A stretch of 64,000 nt of DNA from Streptomyces sp. NBC_00582 (GCF_036345155.1 NZ_CP107772.1:8928001-8992000), one strand, 5' to 3'; shown: positions 25,441-35,436, counted from the first letter of the stretch. Notes: generated by a model not told the origin, from the letters alone. Made by a program: numbers and translations.

Positions 25441-25785
25441 CCCGGACCGCCCCGCCGCTTGTGGCGGGGACTTGTCGTCAGACACGGATCTTGACTCACC
25501 GTTGACCGAAAATCCCAATGGAACCGGCCGTTTGTGGGCTTACTCACCACTCACCCGTTCGGGTGGACACCCTGATGGGGGATCAGGTGTCAAGGCCGCC
25601 AAAGGCCCCCCGACCTGCGCCGCTTCCCCCTGGGTCACCCCGGAAAACGGCGCCTTCGGCACAATGCGCTCGCCCGCAAGAGGAGCGGCCGCTACGCCGA
25701 ACGGGGGTAACCCGACTGGTCCGTTTCAAGTCCCGCCCGGACGTCGCGTTCACGTCGGTGACGTCCCGGACCGGACGAGCGTGCG
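25441..25785. other. Intergenic stretch upstream of the riboswitch
   Basis: Together with the riboswitch this is the longest gap in the window. It contains one hairpin (25567-25590: ACACC-TGAT/ATCA-GGTGT with a GGGGG loop and one bulge) and must hold the NlpC promoter. AT-rich DNA near 25485-25535 on the minus strand is the likely place. I see no convincing open reading frame. Confidence 0.4.
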
Positions 25786-26091
25786 TCAACTGTCGGAGAG
25801 CGGGGGCACCGTGACGCGCGCGGTGCGGCGCTCCCCGTCCAGGACGCGCAGCGCCCGCGCGAGGGTCGGCGCGTGCAGCTCGCTCTCGCCCCGCTGGTGC
25901 ATCAGCGTCAGCGCGTCCCGCAGCTCCGCCGCCCTCGCCACCAGCGCCTGGGCGGCCCTGAGGCCCCGATAGGTGTCACCGTGGTGCGCGGGATTGATCC
26001 GCCCCAGCAGATCCACCACGTCCAGATAACGGTCGATCAGCTCGGCCTCCGCGCGGGTGAGCGCGGGCAGCGGCGGCAGCTCGGGAACCAT
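25786..26091 (-). CDS. Hypothetical helical protein downstream of the ClpP-like gene (101 aa)
   Basis: It is encoded 4 nt after the ClpP-like gene, so the two are surely one operon. The sequence is all-helical by composition (LTRAEAELIDRYLDVVDLLGRI, TYRGLRAAQALVARAAELRDALTLMHQRG), with no signal or membrane segment, and ends in a short strand-like ARVTVPPLSDS. I recognise no domain. Its strict pairing with a ClpP-like gene suggests an accessory or substrate-presenting role, which is inference. Confidence 0.75.
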   Translation of the reverse strand: MVPELPPLPALTRAEAELIDRYLDVVDLLGRINPAHHGDTYRGLRAAQALVARAAELRDALTLMHQRGESELHAPTLARALRVLDGERRTARVTVPPLSDS

Positions 26092-26095
26092 CGGC

Positions 26096-26722
26096 TCACC
26101 TCGCCCCGGAGAGGTCGCGACGGCTCGGGACGACCCCGTCCACCAGGCCGTACTCCACCGCCTGAGCCGCGGTCAGGATCAGATCCCGCTCGATGTCCTC
26201 GGTCACCTGTTCGGGGGTGCGTCCGGTGTGGCGTACGAGCATCTCCTCCAGCAGGTCACGGGTGCGGGCGAGCTCCTCGGCCTGGATCGCCAGGTCGCTC
26301 GCCTGTCCCTCCACGGGCTCGGGCAGCGCCGGCTGCCGGACCACCATCCGGGCACCCGGCAGCGCGAACCGCTTGCCCGGTGTGCCCGCCGCCAGCAGGA
26401 CCGCCGCGGACGAGCCGGCCTGGCCCAGGCAGGTCGTCTCCACGTCACAGGTGACGTACCGGAGCGTGTCGTAGATCGCGGTCATCGCGCTGAAGGAGCC
26501 GCCGGGGGAGTTGACGTACAGCGCGATGTCCCGGTCCGGGTCCTTGTGCTCCAGGTACATGAGCTGGGCCATCACGTCGTTGGCCGCGATGTCGTCGACC
26601 GGCGTCCCGAGGAAGACGATCCGCTCCTCCAGCAGCTTGGAGTACGGATCCATCGTGCGGTGTCCGAAGCTCGTGCGTTCCGTGAACTCGGGCAGCACGT
26701 GGCGGGCGGACGGTCGGGTCAT
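26096..26722 (-). CDS. ClpP-like protein with catalytic His replaced by Arg (208 aa)
   Basis: The full ClpP fold is present: [39 protein letters not shown], then [20 protein letters not shown] with the nucleophile Ser in its usual place. The catalytic-His motif (MIHQP in E. coli) reads MVVRQP, with a CGG codon. The Asp region [18 protein letters not shown] is intact. The start ATG at 26722 follows AAGGAGGGG. Streptomyces have several clpP paralogs; this one stands alone with no clpX or clpC nearby. It may be an inactive or regulatory ring subunit. It is divergent from a Phd-type antitoxin gene. Confidence 0.88.
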   Translation of the reverse strand: MTRPSARHVLPEFTERTSFGHRTMDPYSKLLEERIVFLGTPVDDIAANDVMAQLMYLEHKDPDRDIALYVNSPGGSFSAMTAIYDTLRYVTCDVETTCLGQAGSSAAVLLAAGTPGKRFALPGARMVVRQPALPEPVEGQASDLAIQAEELARTRDLLEEMLVRHTGRTPEQVTEDIERDLILTAAQAVEYGLVDGVVPSRRDLSGAR

Positions 26723-26760
26723 GGGAAGCCCCTCCTTCGACGTCTGGCGCATCTGTAAAA

Positions 26761-26795
26761 AATGTACAGGACGTACGTGACGTTAGAATGGGGTC
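26761..26795 (+). promoter_or_regulatory. Leaderless promoter of the Phd gene with self-complementary core
   Basis: -10 TAGAAT (26784-26789) ends 6 bp before the ATG at 26796, so the mRNA should be leaderless; no clear -35 is seen. ACGTACGT (26771-26778) is a perfect 8-bp palindrome within GTACAGGACGTACGTGACGT. It could be the Phd operator and would also lie in the promoter zone of the divergent ClpP-like gene. Confidence 0.5.
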
Positions 26796-27098
26796 ATGGC
26801 CTACGAGATTCCGGTGACGCAAGCCAGGGCTGAACTCGCCGACCTGATCAACCGGGTGGTGTACGGCGGTGAGCGCGTCGTGGTGACGCGGCACGGCAAG
26901 CCCCTCGTCGCCCTGGTCTCCGCCGCCGACCTGGAGCGACTCGACGCACTGGACCGGCCCGTGGAGGAGCCGGTGATCAGCTCGGTCTCCGCCGTGCGCG
27001 AGGTCGGTTCCGCTCCTCGCCAACGGCACCGGTTCGGCATCGCCGCGGAGCACCGGGGCGGGGCCGCAGCCGAACACCGGGGGCCGAACCCGTCGTAG
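26796..27098 (+). CDS. Phd/YefM-type antitoxin, apparently orphan (100 aa)
   Basis: The N-terminal YEIPVTQARAELADLINRVVYGGERVVVTRHGKPLVALVSAADLERL (residues 3-50) is the full Phd/YefM DNA-binding and dimer domain. The C-terminal part (about 55-100) is disordered, Arg/Gly/Pro-rich (AAEHRGGAAAEHRG) and contains a short repeat. No RelE/YoeB/Doc gene follows; the next gene is convergent. It could be an orphan regulator acting on the divergent ClpP-like gene or the partner of a toxin elsewhere. Confidence 0.85.
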   Translation: MAYEIPVTQARAELADLINRVVYGGERVVVTRHGKPLVALVSAADLERLDALDRPVEEPVISSVSAVREVGSAPRQRHRFGIAAEHRGGAAAEHRGPNPS

Positions 27099-27173
27099 GC
27101 GCACGCCTCGTGGACACGGCGAAGGCCGCGCACCACCGGGGTGCACGGCCTTGCGGGAGGCGAAGGGCTCGGG

Positions 27174-28163
27174 TCAGGCGACGAGCGCGGGTTCGCGCCG
27201 CTCGGTGGCCGGCCCCGCCGGGGACGTGCGCGCCTTCAGCTGGGCGCCCAGCACCACCGCGCCGAGCCCGACCGCGGCCCACCACACCAGGGTGAGGGCG
27301 GGGCCGGTCGCCGCCGCGCCGTCGAAGAACGACACCGAGCGCAGCAGGGTCGTGCCCGCGCCCGGCGGCAGCCACTGGCCGATCACCCCGGCGGGCTCGG
27401 GCAGCATCCGGGGGGCCGAGGGCGCCCCGGAGAACGGGTTGCCGAGGAACATCACCAGGAACGACACGACGCCGATCCCCGCCGGCCCGATCAGCGCGGC
27501 GCAGCCGGCCACCGCCGCGGCCACCGCGAGCGTCGACAGCCCCAGCACCGAGGCCTCCGCCCACCAGTCGCCGGTGAGGACGCCCAGCCAGCTGTGCGCC
27601 AGAGCCGCCGCGACCAGGCCCACCAGGGCAGCCGCGCCGACCAGGGCGAGCGCCGCGCGCAGCCCGCGCAGCCCCAGGACGGTCACCACCGCGCCCGCGA
27701 CGATCCCGGCCAGGGCCAGCGGCAGCACACTCGCGTTCAGGGCCGCGCCGCGCGGATCGGCCGCCGGAGCCGGTACCACGTCCACCGTCTTCACCTGGGC
27801 GCCCTCGGCGGCCGCCTGCTGGGCGACCGCCTGCTGGAGGAGCTGGGCGACGACCGGGCTCGCGGCCGAGGCCGTCAGCAGTTCGGGCCCCTGGGCGGTG
27901 ACGACCACCGCGCCGTATACGGCCCGGTCCTCGATGGCGTCGCGGGCGGCGGCCTCGTCGGCGTAGCGGTGGATCTCGAAGGCGCCCTCGTGCCGGGCGA
28001 GCTGCTTCTCCACCTGGGCCGTCGCCGCGGCCGGGCCCGCCACGCCGAGCGGCAGGTCGCGGGGCGCGGTGCGGGCGGCGGGCCAGGCGAAGGCCCACAG
28101 CGCGACGGCGGCGAGGGTCGGGACGAGCAGGACTACGGCGATCAGTCGCCGGGTGGCGGACAT
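27174..28163 (-). CDS. ABC-2/DUF3533-like membrane protein (329 aa)
   Basis: It has one N-terminal membrane helix (about 7-28), an extracytoplasmic domain (about 35-145; VEKQLARHEGAFEIHRYADEAAARDAIEDRAVYGAVVV), then five or six membrane helices to about residue 315 and a cytoplasmic tail. This topology is that of YhgE/Pip- or DUF3533-type proteins related to ABC-2 permeases. No ATPase is adjacent. It is divergent from a TetR regulator, across a gap holding duplicated operator-like repeats, so it is the likely repressed target and perhaps an efflux or export component. Confidence 0.75.
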   Translation of the reverse strand: MSATRRLIAVVLLVPTLAAVALWAFAWPAARTAPRDLPLGVAGPAAATAQVEKQLARHEGAFEIHRYADEAAARDAIEDRAVYGAVVVTAQGPELLTASAASPVVAQLLQQAVAQQAAAEGAQVKTVDVVPAPAADPRGAALNASVLPLALAGIVAGAVVTVLGLRGLRAALALVGAAALVGLVAAALAHSWLGVLTGDWWAEASVLGLSTLAVAAAVAGCAALIGPAGIGVVSFLVMFLGNPFSGAPSAPRMLPEPAGVIGQWLPPGAGTTLLRSVSFFDGAAATGPALTLVWWAAVGLGAVVLGAQLKARTSPAGPATERREPALVA

Positions 28164-28200
28164 GGCTTCCCCCTGGGGGAGTAGTGGGGCCGGAACTAAA

Positions 28201-28285
28201 AAGAAGGATCGTTCGTTTTACTTTCGTCCCACGGTGCGCCGCCGGACGCCGCTTGTCAAGAAGGAATGTTCGTTTTACGTTTGCG
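28201..28285. promoter_or_regulatory. Two direct repeats in the TetR/membrane-protein control region
   Basis: AAGAAGGATCGTTCGTTTTA (start 28201, continuing CTTTCG) and AAGAAGGAATGTTCGTTTTA (start 28258, continuing CGTTTGCG) match at nearly all positions over about 27 bp and are 57 bp apart. One lies near each gene of the divergent pair. The AT-rich core TTCGTTTTA is typical of TetR operators. The second copy ends 3 bp before the TetR ATG. Confidence 0.65.
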
Positions 28286-28288
28286 GTC

Positions 28289-28918
28289 ATGGCACGCGTA
28301 TCCCAGGCCCACCTCGACGCCCGCCGCCGGCAGATCCTCGACGGCGCCGCGGTCTGCTTCGCCCGCAACGGCTTCCACGCCACGTCCATGCAGGACGTGC
28401 TGAAGGAGGTCGACCTGTCGGCCGGGGCGGTGTACCGCTACTTCAGCGGCAAGGAGGAGCTCATCGCCGCGATCGTCTCCGAGGTGCTCGGGCAGGTCCG
28501 CGCCTCCTTCGACGAGGCGGCCCGGCTGGACCCGCCGCCGCCCCCGGACGTCCTGGTCGTGGAGGTGCTCGGCCGCACCCTGGCCGCCCGCGAGTCCCTG
28601 ACCGTCGACGGCAGGCCGGCCTTCCCCCGGCTGGTCATCCAGGTCTGGACGGAGACGTTGCGGAACGAGGACCTCTCGGCCGTCCTGCGCGAGGGCTACG
28701 GCTCGGTGCGCGCGGAGTGGGTGCGGATCGTCGAGGCGTACCAGGCCGCCGGGACGATGCGCGCGGACGTGGACCCCGACCACGTGGCCCGGACGATGAT
28801 CGCGTCCGTGCTGGGCTTCATCGCCCAGCAGTCGCTGTTCGGACCGGCACCGGTGGAGGTGCTCGGCGACGGGCTGCGGGCGTTGATGAGCATGCCGGAG
28901 CCGAGGCCGGGGACCTGA
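28289..28918 (+). CDS. TetR family transcriptional regulator (209 aa)
   Basis: The HTH (about residues 12-58) reads [50 protein letters not shown]. The ligand-binding domain follows in all-helical form ([47 protein letters not shown]). The ATG at 28289 is used; an earlier in-frame start would translate through the operator repeats. It is divergent from the DUF3533-like membrane gene, the usual layout for a repressor and its target. The ligand is probably hydrophobic, which is inference. Confidence 0.88.
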   Translation: MARVSQAHLDARRRQILDGAAVCFARNGFHATSMQDVLKEVDLSAGAVYRYFSGKEELIAAIVSEVLGQVRASFDEAARLDPPPPPDVLVVEVLGRTLAARESLTVDGRPAFPRLVIQVWTETLRNEDLSAVLREGYGSVRAEWVRIVEAYQAAGTMRADVDPDHVARTMIASVLGFIAQQSLFGPAPVEVLGDGLRALMSMPEPRPGT

Positions 28919-28922
28919 GCGG

Positions 28923-28950
28923 GTCACAGCTCGGTTAACGTGCTCGAAAT
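28923..28950 (+). promoter_or_regulatory. GlnR-type box upstream of ureA
   Basis: TTAAC (28935-28939), a 6-bp spacer, then GAAAT (28946-28950) fits the gTnAC-n6-GaAAc half-box pattern of GlnR; GTCAC at 28923-28927 may be a further half-site. Urease genes are known GlnR targets in Streptomyces, where they are repressed in nitrogen excess. The box lies 100-127 bp before the ureA GTG. Confidence 0.55.
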
Positions 28951-29049
28951 GCACCCCAACTAGCCTGCCCCTCCACGCCACCAGGGCTTTTCCTCGTGGC
29001 TGCGGCAACCGGGCCCCGCACGGCCCGGAGCGAGGATGTGAGGTGGGAC

Positions 29050-29352
<303 letters not shown>

Positions 29353-29366
29353 CGGGGGAGGCCGCC

Positions 29367-29678
29367 ATGATTCCCGGAGAGATCCTCTTCGCCGAGGACC
29401 CGATCGTCTGCAACGAGGGCCGCGAGATCACCCTCCTGACCGTCCTCAACGCCGCCGACCGGCCCGTCCAGGTCGGTTCCCACTACCACTTCGCCGAGGC
29501 CAACCCCGGTCTCGACTTCGACCGCGCCGCCGCCCGGGGCAAGCGGCTCAACGTCGCCGCCGGCACCGCCGTGCGCTTCGAGCCCGGCCTCCCCGTCGAG
29601 GTGGAACTCGTCCCGCTGGCCGGTGCCCGGGTGGTGCCCGGACTGCGCGGGGAGACCGGAGGTGCCCTCGATGCCTGA
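29367..29678 (+). CDS. ureB: Urease subunit beta
   Basis: A 103-aa beta-sandwich subunit. [40 protein letters not shown] and [17 protein letters not shown] are the family blocks, including the SHYHF segment close to the active-site flap. It ends in [11 protein letters not shown]. The stop overlaps the ureC start (ATGCCTGA). It lies 14 nt after ureA. Confidence 0.97.
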   Translation: MIPGEILFAEDPIVCNEGREITLLTVLNAADRPVQVGSHYHFAEANPGLDFDRAAARGKRLNVAAGTAVRFEPGLPVEVELVPLAGARVVPGLRGETGGALDA

Positions 29679-31392
29679 GATCACGCGTGCCGCCTACGCC
29701 GACCTGTTCGGCCCGACCACCGGGGACCGGATCCGCCTCGCCGACACCGACCTGCTGATCGAGATCGAGGAGGACCGCAGCGGCGGCCCAGGGCTCGCCG
29801 GTGACGAGGCGGTCTTCGGCGGCGGCAAGGTCATCCGGGAGTCCATGGGCCAGTCGCGCGCCACCCGCGCCGAGGGCACCCCGGACACCGTCATCACCGG
29901 CGCCGTCGTCGTCGACCACTGGGGGATCGTCAAGGCCGACGTCGGCATCCGCGACGGGCGGATCACCGCGCTCGGCAAGGCGGGGAACCCCGACACCATG
30001 GACGGCGTCCACCCCGACCTGGTGCTCGGCCCCGAGACCGAGGTCATCGCGGGCAACGGGCGCATCCTCACGGCCGGCGCGGTCGACGCGCACGTCCACT
30101 TCATCTGCCCCCAGATCGCCGACGAGGCGCTCGCGGCGGGCGTGACCACCCTGGTCGGCGGCGGCACCGGACCCGCCGAGGGCTCCAAGGCCACCACGGT
30201 GACCCCGGGCCCCTGGCACCTCGCCCGCATGCTGGAGGCGATGGAGCAGTACCCGCTCAACATCGGCTTCCTCGGCAAGGGCAACACCGTCTCGCAGGAG
30301 GCGATGCTCTCCCAGATCCGGGGCGGCGCGCTGGGCCTGAAGCTGCACGAGGACTGGGGGTCGACCCCGGCCGTCATCGACGCCTCCCTGACCGTCGCCG
30401 AACGCACCGGCATCCAGGTCGCCATCCACACGGACACCCTGAACGAGGCCGGGTTCGTGGGCGACACACTCGCCGCGATCGCCGGGCGGGGCATCCACGC
30501 GTACCACACCGAGGGCGCCGGCGGCGGGCACGCGCCGGACATCATGACGGTGGTCTCCGAACCGCACGTCCTGCCCAGCTCGACCAACCCGACCCGCCCG
30601 TACACGGTGAACACCGCCGAGGAACACCTCGACATGCTCATGGTGTGCCACCACCTCAACCCGGCGGTCCCCGAGGACCTCGCCTTCGCCGAGTCCCGGA
30701 TCCGGCCGTCCACCATCGGCGCGGAGGACATACTCCACGACCTCGGCGCCATCTCGATCATCTCCTCCGACGCCCAGGCCATGGGCCGCGTCGGCGAGGT
30801 GATCCTGCGGACCTGGCAGACCGCGCACGTCATGAAGCGCCGGCGGGGCGCCCTGCCCGGCGACGGCCGCGCCGACAACCGTCGCGTACGGCGCTATGTC
30901 GCCAAGTACACGATCAACCCGGCGCTGGCCCAGGGGCTGGCCAAGGAGATCGGTTCCGTCGAGACGGGCAAGCTCGCCGACCTCGTCCTGTGGGAGCCGG
31001 CGTTCTTCGGTGTCAAACCGCACCTCGTGATCAAGGGGGGCCAGATCGCCTACGCCCAGATGGGTGATGCGAACGCGTCCATCCCGACCCCGCAGCCGAT
31101 CCTGCCGCGCCCGATGTACGGGGCGATCGGCCGGGCCCCCGCCGCGAACTCCTTCAACTTCGTCGCACCGCTCGCGATCGAGGACGGACTGCCGGAGCGG
31201 CTCCAGCTCGGCAAGAGGTTCGTCGCCATCGAGTCCACCCGTGCGGTGACCAAGGCGGACATGCGGGAGAACGACGCCCGGCCGCGGGTCCAGGTCGACC
31301 CCGACAGCTTCGCCGTGCACATCGACGGCGAGCTGGTCGAGGCGACCCCGGCGGCCGAGCTGCCCATGGCCCAGCGCTACTTCCTGTTCTGA
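29671..31392 (+). CDS. ureC: Urease subunit alpha (catalytic, nickel-binding)
   Basis: A 573-aa amidohydrolase-fold enzyme with a dinuclear nickel site. [10 protein letters not shown] gives two Ni-binding His residues. [16 protein letters not shown] carries the Lys that is carbamylated to bridge the nickels. [12 protein letters not shown] supplies another His ligand, MVCHHLNP the flap His, and the SSDAQAMGR segment the final Asp ligand. The N-terminus [20 protein letters not shown] is canonical. All catalytic residues appear intact, so the enzyme should be active when supplied with Ni by UreDFG. Confidence 0.98.
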   Translation: MPEITRAAYADLFGPTTGDRIRLADTDLLIEIEEDRSGGPGLAGDEAVFGGGKVIRESMGQSRATRAEGTPDTVITGAVVVDHWGIVKADVGIRDGRITALGKAGNPDTMDGVHPDLVLGPETEVIAGNGRILTAGAVDAHVHFICPQIADEALAAGVTTLVGGGTGPAEGSKATTVTPGPWHLARMLEAMEQYPLNIGFLGKGNTVSQEAMLSQIRGGALGLKLHEDWGSTPAVIDASLTVAERTGIQVAIHTDTLNEAGFVGDTLAAIAGRGIHAYHTEGAGGGHAPDIMTVVSEPHVLPSSTNPTRPYTVNTAEEHLDMLMVCHHLNPAVPEDLAFAESRIRPSTIGAEDILHDLGAISIISSDAQAMGRVGEVILRTWQTAHVMKRRRGALPGDGRADNRRVRRYVAKYTINPALAQGLAKEIGSVETGKLADLVLWEPAFFGVKPHLVIKGGQIAYAQMGDANASIPTPQPILPRPMYGAIGRAPAANSFNFVAPLAIEDGLPERLQLGKRFVAIESTRAVTKADMRENDARPRVQVDPDSFAVHIDGELVEATPAAELPMAQRYFLF

Positions 31393-31405
31393 GGGGCGGG
31401 ACGTG

Positions 31406-32080
31406 ATGGGCAGGGCAGCACTGCTGGTCCTCGCCGACGGCCGCTTCCCCGCCGGAGGGCACGCGCACTCCGGCGGGGCGGAGGAGGCGGTCAAGGCGGG
31501 GCGGATCACCGACGCGGCGAGCCTGGAGGCCTTCTGCCGCGGTCGGCTGCACACGGCCGGACTCGTCGCCGCGGCCCTCGCCGCCGCCGCGGCGGACGGC
31601 GCGGACCCGGCCGCGCTGGACGCGGCGGCGGACGCCCGCACCCCGTCCCCGGCGCTGCGGCTGGCCGCGCGGAAGCTGGGCCGCCAGCTCGTGCGGGCCG
31701 CCCGCGCGACCTGGCCGAGCGCCGAACTGGACGCCCTGGCACGGGAGTTCCCCAAGGGCGCCCACCAGCCCGTGGTGCTGGGCCTGACGGCGCGAGCGGC
31801 CGGACTCGGCGCCGAGGACGCGGCGTACTGCGCGGCGTACGAGAGCGTGAGCGGCCCGGCGACCGCCGTCGTACGGCTGCTGAGCCTCGACCCGTTCGAG
31901 GCGACGGCGGTACTGGCCCGGCTGGCCCCCGAGCTGGACCGGGTGGTCGACCGGGCGACGGTGGCAGGCGCCGCCGTACGGACCACGGGCCTCGACACCC
32001 TGCCGGCGGCGTCAGCGCCCCTGCTGGAGATCGGCGCGGAGGCGCACGCGGCCTGGCCGGTGCGTCTGTTCGCCTCGTAG
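31406..32080 (+). CDS. ureF: Urease accessory protein UreF
   Basis: A helical chaperone, 224 aa, that bridges UreD and UreG during nickel insertion. [24 protein letters not shown] (residues 4-27) corresponds to the LsDsafPtGgfahSgGlE motif of the family, and later [15 protein letters not shown] and [16 protein letters not shown] match the conserved helices. Start options are GTG 31403 and ATG 31406, adjacent codons. It is separated from ureG by a 116-bp gap holding a repetitive element. Confidence 0.92.
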   Translation: MGRAALLVLADGRFPAGGHAHSGGAEEAVKAGRITDAASLEAFCRGRLHTAGLVAAALAAAAADGADPAALDAAADARTPSPALRLAARKLGRQLVRAARATWPSAELDALAREFPKGAHQPVVLGLTARAAGLGAEDAAYCAAYESVSGPATAVVRLLSLDPFEATAVLARLAPELDRVVDRATVAGAAVRTTGLDTLPAASAPLLEIGAEAHAAWPVRLFAS

Positions 32081-32091
32081 GTCTGCCCGTG

Positions 32092-32167
32092 CCAGGGGGC
32101 TGCCGCCCCCCGGACCCCCGCTTCGGCCCTCAACGGGCCTCCTCCTCAAGCGCCGGACGGGCTGAAA
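32092..32167 (+). repeat. Streptomyces intergenic repeat inside the urease operon
   Basis: The segment CCAGGGGGCTGCCGCCCCCC, then GGACCCCCG, ending CTCAAGCGCCGGACGGGCTGAAA, is a widespread Streptomyces intergenic element. Its GGGGGCTGCCGCCCCC start can form a stable hairpin. It lies between ureF and ureG and splits an otherwise tight operon. Confidence 0.65.
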
Positions 32168-32196
32168 GCGTCCGTCCATCTGAAAGGAGCCGTCCC

Positions 32197-32874
<678 letters not shown>

Positions 32875-32875
32875 C

Positions 32876-33634
32876 ATGAGCGGGGTGCGCGCCGTCGCCC
32901 GGATCGGGGCGACGGCGGACGGCCGCGGGGGTACCGCCCTGCCCGTCCTGGAGAGCGACGGCCCGCTGGCGCTGCGGCGCACCCGGAGCACCGGCCAGGA
33001 GGCCCGGGTCGTGCTCGTGGGCGCGATGAGCGGCCCCCTCGGCGGCGACCGTTTCGCCGTCGAGGCCGAGGTCGGGAACGGGGCCCGGCTGACGGTGTGC
33101 TCGGCCGCGGCCACCCTCGCGCTGCCCGGGCAGATCAAGGACGCCGCCCACTACGACGTACGGCTCCGAGTCGTGGGTGAGGGCGAACTCAACTGGCTGC
33201 CCGAGCCGTTGATCTCCGCGCGCGGCAGCGACCTGTACGTCACCACCCGCGCCGACCTCGACGCCGGTGCCCGGCTGGTGCTCCGCGAGGAGCAGATCCT
33301 CGGCCGGGTGGGGGAGGAGCCGGGGCGGCTCACCAGCCGGATCGTCGTCCGCGTGGGCGGGCGGACCGTCCTCGACCAGGAACTGGCCTGCGGGCCCGGC
33401 GCCCACGGCGGCTGGGACGGTCCCGCCGTGCTGGCGGGACATCGCGCCGTGGGACAACTGGTGCTCGTAGGGCCGGAGTTCGCCGACAAGCCGGTCTCCG
33501 CGCAGGTTCTCGGCGAGCACGCCACGCTGGTTCCGCTCGCCGGGCCCGCCGCCCTGGTGACCGCCGTAGCGCCGGACGGGCTGCGGCTGCGGCGGGTGCT
33601 GGACCGGGCGTCGGCCGCCCTCGACCCCCGCTGA
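32876..33634 (+). CDS. ureD: Urease accessory protein UreD
   Basis: The 252-aa scaffold (UreD/UreH) that binds apo-urease and passes nickel from UreG. LTVCSAAATLALPG, NWLPEPLISARGSDL and LVLREEQILGRVGEEPG match family blocks, though actinobacterial UreD is more divergent than the enterobacterial form. ATG at 32876, 1 nt after the ureG stop, shows tight coupling. It is last in the operon. No urea transporter or nickel permease gene is adjacent. Confidence 0.9.
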   Translation: MSGVRAVARIGATADGRGGTALPVLESDGPLALRRTRSTGQEARVVLVGAMSGPLGGDRFAVEAEVGNGARLTVCSAAATLALPGQIKDAAHYDVRLRVVGEGELNWLPEPLISARGSDLYVTTRADLDAGARLVLREEQILGRVGEEPGRLTSRIVVRVGGRTVLDQELACGPGAHGGWDGPAVLAGHRAVGQLVLVGPEFADKPVSAQVLGEHATLVPLAGPAALVTAVAPDGLRLRRVLDRASAALDPR

Positions 33635-33775
33635 GCGGGGCTTTCCTCTCCGGTTATCGGTTATCGGATTGGCAAAGAAGGTCAACGACACCTGTTCTCA
33701 GGCACCTCACAGCCGAGAGGATCCCCCTACCGCCGTTTCGCTGTACCGCCACAACAAGGTAGGGGAGAAGCCCAC

Positions 33776-35374
33776 TTGAGGGACATACGACCGAACAGAA
33801 GGACCGCTGCGCTCGGTTCGGCCGGCGCGCTCGTCGCCGCCACGCTGATGGCCACGGCGATCGCGGCGCCCAGCGCGAACGCGGCCGGCGGCCGTTCGGG
33901 ACAGGACAGGGAACAGCGGGGTGCGGCGATCGCCGCGGAGCGCGCCGCCAAGGCCGGCATCGACTGGCAGGACTGCCCGGCCGACTGGGGCCTGGAGAAG
34001 CCGATCCAGTGCGGCTGGGTCACCGTGCCGCTCGACTACGCCCGCCCCAACGGCAAGAAGATCAAGCTCGCCGTCGACCGCATCGGCAACACGGGCACCC
34101 CGAAGGAGCGCCAGGGCGCGCTCGTCTACAACCCGGGCGGCCCCGGCGGCTCCGGCATGCGCTTCCCACGCCGCGTCACCACCAAGAACGCGGTCTGGGC
34201 GAACGCGGCCAAGGCCTACGACTTCGTCGGCTTCGACCCGCGCGGCGTCGGCCACTCCGCGCCCATCTCCTGCGCCGACCCGCAGGAGTTCGTCAAGGCG
34301 CCCAAGGCCGACCCGGTCCCGGACACCGAGGCCGACAAGCTCGCCCAGATCAAGCTGGCCCGCGAGTACGCCGACGGCTGCTACGAGCGCAGCGGCGAGA
34401 TGCTGCCGTACATGACCACGCCGAACACCGTGCGCGACCTGGACGTCATCCGCGCCGCCCTCGGCGAGAAGAAGCTCAACTACCTGGGCGTCTCCTACGG
34501 CACCTACATCGGCGCCGTCTACGGCACCCTCTTCCCGGGCCACGTCCGCCGCATGGTCGTCGACAGCGTGGTCAACCCCTCCCGCGAGAAGATCTGGTAC
34601 GAGGCCAACCTCGACCAGGACGTCGCCTTCGAAGGCCGCTGGAAGGACTGGGAGGACTGGGTCGCCGCCAACGACGCGACCTTCCACCTGGGCACCACCC
34701 GCGCCGCCGTCCAGGCGAAGTGGCTGGAGCTGCGCGCCACCGCCAAGGCGCACCCCATCGGCGGTCTCGTCGGCCCGGCCGAGCTGATCTCCTTCTTCCA
34801 GGGCGCCCCGTACTACGACTCCTCGTGGATCCCGGTGGCGACGGTCTTCAGCAAGTACGTCGCCGGGGACACCCAGGCCCTCGTCGACGCGGCCGCCCCG
34901 GACCTGACCGACACGGCCGGCAACATCGCCTCGGAGAACGGCAACGCCGTCTACACGGCCGTCGAGTGCACCGACGCCAAGTGGCCCACGAGCTGGCGCA
35001 AGTGGAACGCCGACAACACCCGGCTCAACAAGGACTACCCGTTCCTGACCTGGGCCAACGCATGGATGAACCTGCCGTGCGCCTACTGGTCGGTCAAGCA
35101 GCAGACCCCGGTGGAGGTCAAGACCCACAAGGGCCTGCCGGGCGTGCTGATCGTGCAGTCCGAGCGGGACGCGGCCACCCCGTACGACGGCGCCGTCTCC
35201 CTGCACAAGCGGTTCAAGGGCTCCCGTCTGATCACCGAGAAGGACGCCGGTTCCCACGGTGTGACGAGCCTCGTCAACCCCTGCATCAACCCCCGGGTGG
35301 ACAGCTACCTGCTCACCGGCAAGCTGGACGCCCAGGACGTGACCTGCGCCCCGCACGCCACGCCGAAGCCGTAG
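33776..35374 (+). CDS. tap: Secreted tripeptidyl aminopeptidase (S33 family)
   Basis: A secreted alpha/beta hydrolase, 532 aa, that removes N-terminal tripeptides from extracellular proteins. The signal peptide covers residues 1-36 (basic MRDIRPNRR, Ala-rich core, ANA cleavage). VYNPGGPGGSGM gives the oxyanion region and LGVSYGTYIGAVY the nucleophile Ser; SERDAATPYDGA and DAGSHGVTSLVNPC hold the Asp and His. TTG at 33776 follows GGGGAGAAG. Several Cys suggest disulfides. It matches the Tap/Slp group known from S. lividans. Confidence 0.9.
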   Translation: MRDIRPNRRTAALGSAGALVAATLMATAIAAPSANAAGGRSGQDREQRGAAIAAERAAKAGIDWQDCPADWGLEKPIQCGWVTVPLDYARPNGKKIKLAVDRIGNTGTPKERQGALVYNPGGPGGSGMRFPRRVTTKNAVWANAAKAYDFVGFDPRGVGHSAPISCADPQEFVKAPKADPVPDTEADKLAQIKLAREYADGCYERSGEMLPYMTTPNTVRDLDVIRAALGEKKLNYLGVSYGTYIGAVYGTLFPGHVRRMVVDSVVNPSREKIWYEANLDQDVAFEGRWKDWEDWVAANDATFHLGTTRAAVQAKWLELRATAKAHPIGGLVGPAELISFFQGAPYYDSSWIPVATVFSKYVAGDTQALVDAAAPDLTDTAGNIASENGNAVYTAVECTDAKWPTSWRKWNADNTRLNKDYPFLTWANAWMNLPCAYWSVKQQTPVEVKTHKGLPGVLIVQSERDAATPYDGAVSLHKRFKGSRLITEKDAGSHGVTSLVNPCINPRVDSYLLTGKLDAQDVTCAPHATPKP

Positions 35375-35390
35375 GCGACATCCGACAGCG

Positions 35391-35418
35391 AGGGGCGGCC
35401 GGAACTCCGGCCGCCCCT
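35391..35418. terminator. Bidirectional terminator between tap and the acyltransferase gene
   Basis: A perfect 12-bp stem AGGGGCGGCCGG/CCGGCCGCCCCT with an AACT loop lies 17 bp after the tap stop, between two convergent genes. No T-tract follows, as is common in Streptomyces. Confidence 0.8.
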
Positions 35419-35436
35419 TCGCGCTGTGATCCACCG

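Noticed and set aside
25567..25590. Firm terminator upstream of the riboswitch
   Set aside because: The stem has a bulge and no T-tract, and no gene clearly ends into it; reported only within the intergenic note.
26796..27173. Complete Phd-type toxin-antitoxin operon
   Set aside because: No RelE, YoeB, Doc or PIN gene follows; the next gene is convergent and encodes a membrane protein.
29548..32133. An 861-codon open frame opposite the urease genes
   Set aside because: Antisense to ureC and ureF, which have intact catalytic motifs; composition is that of a shadow frame.
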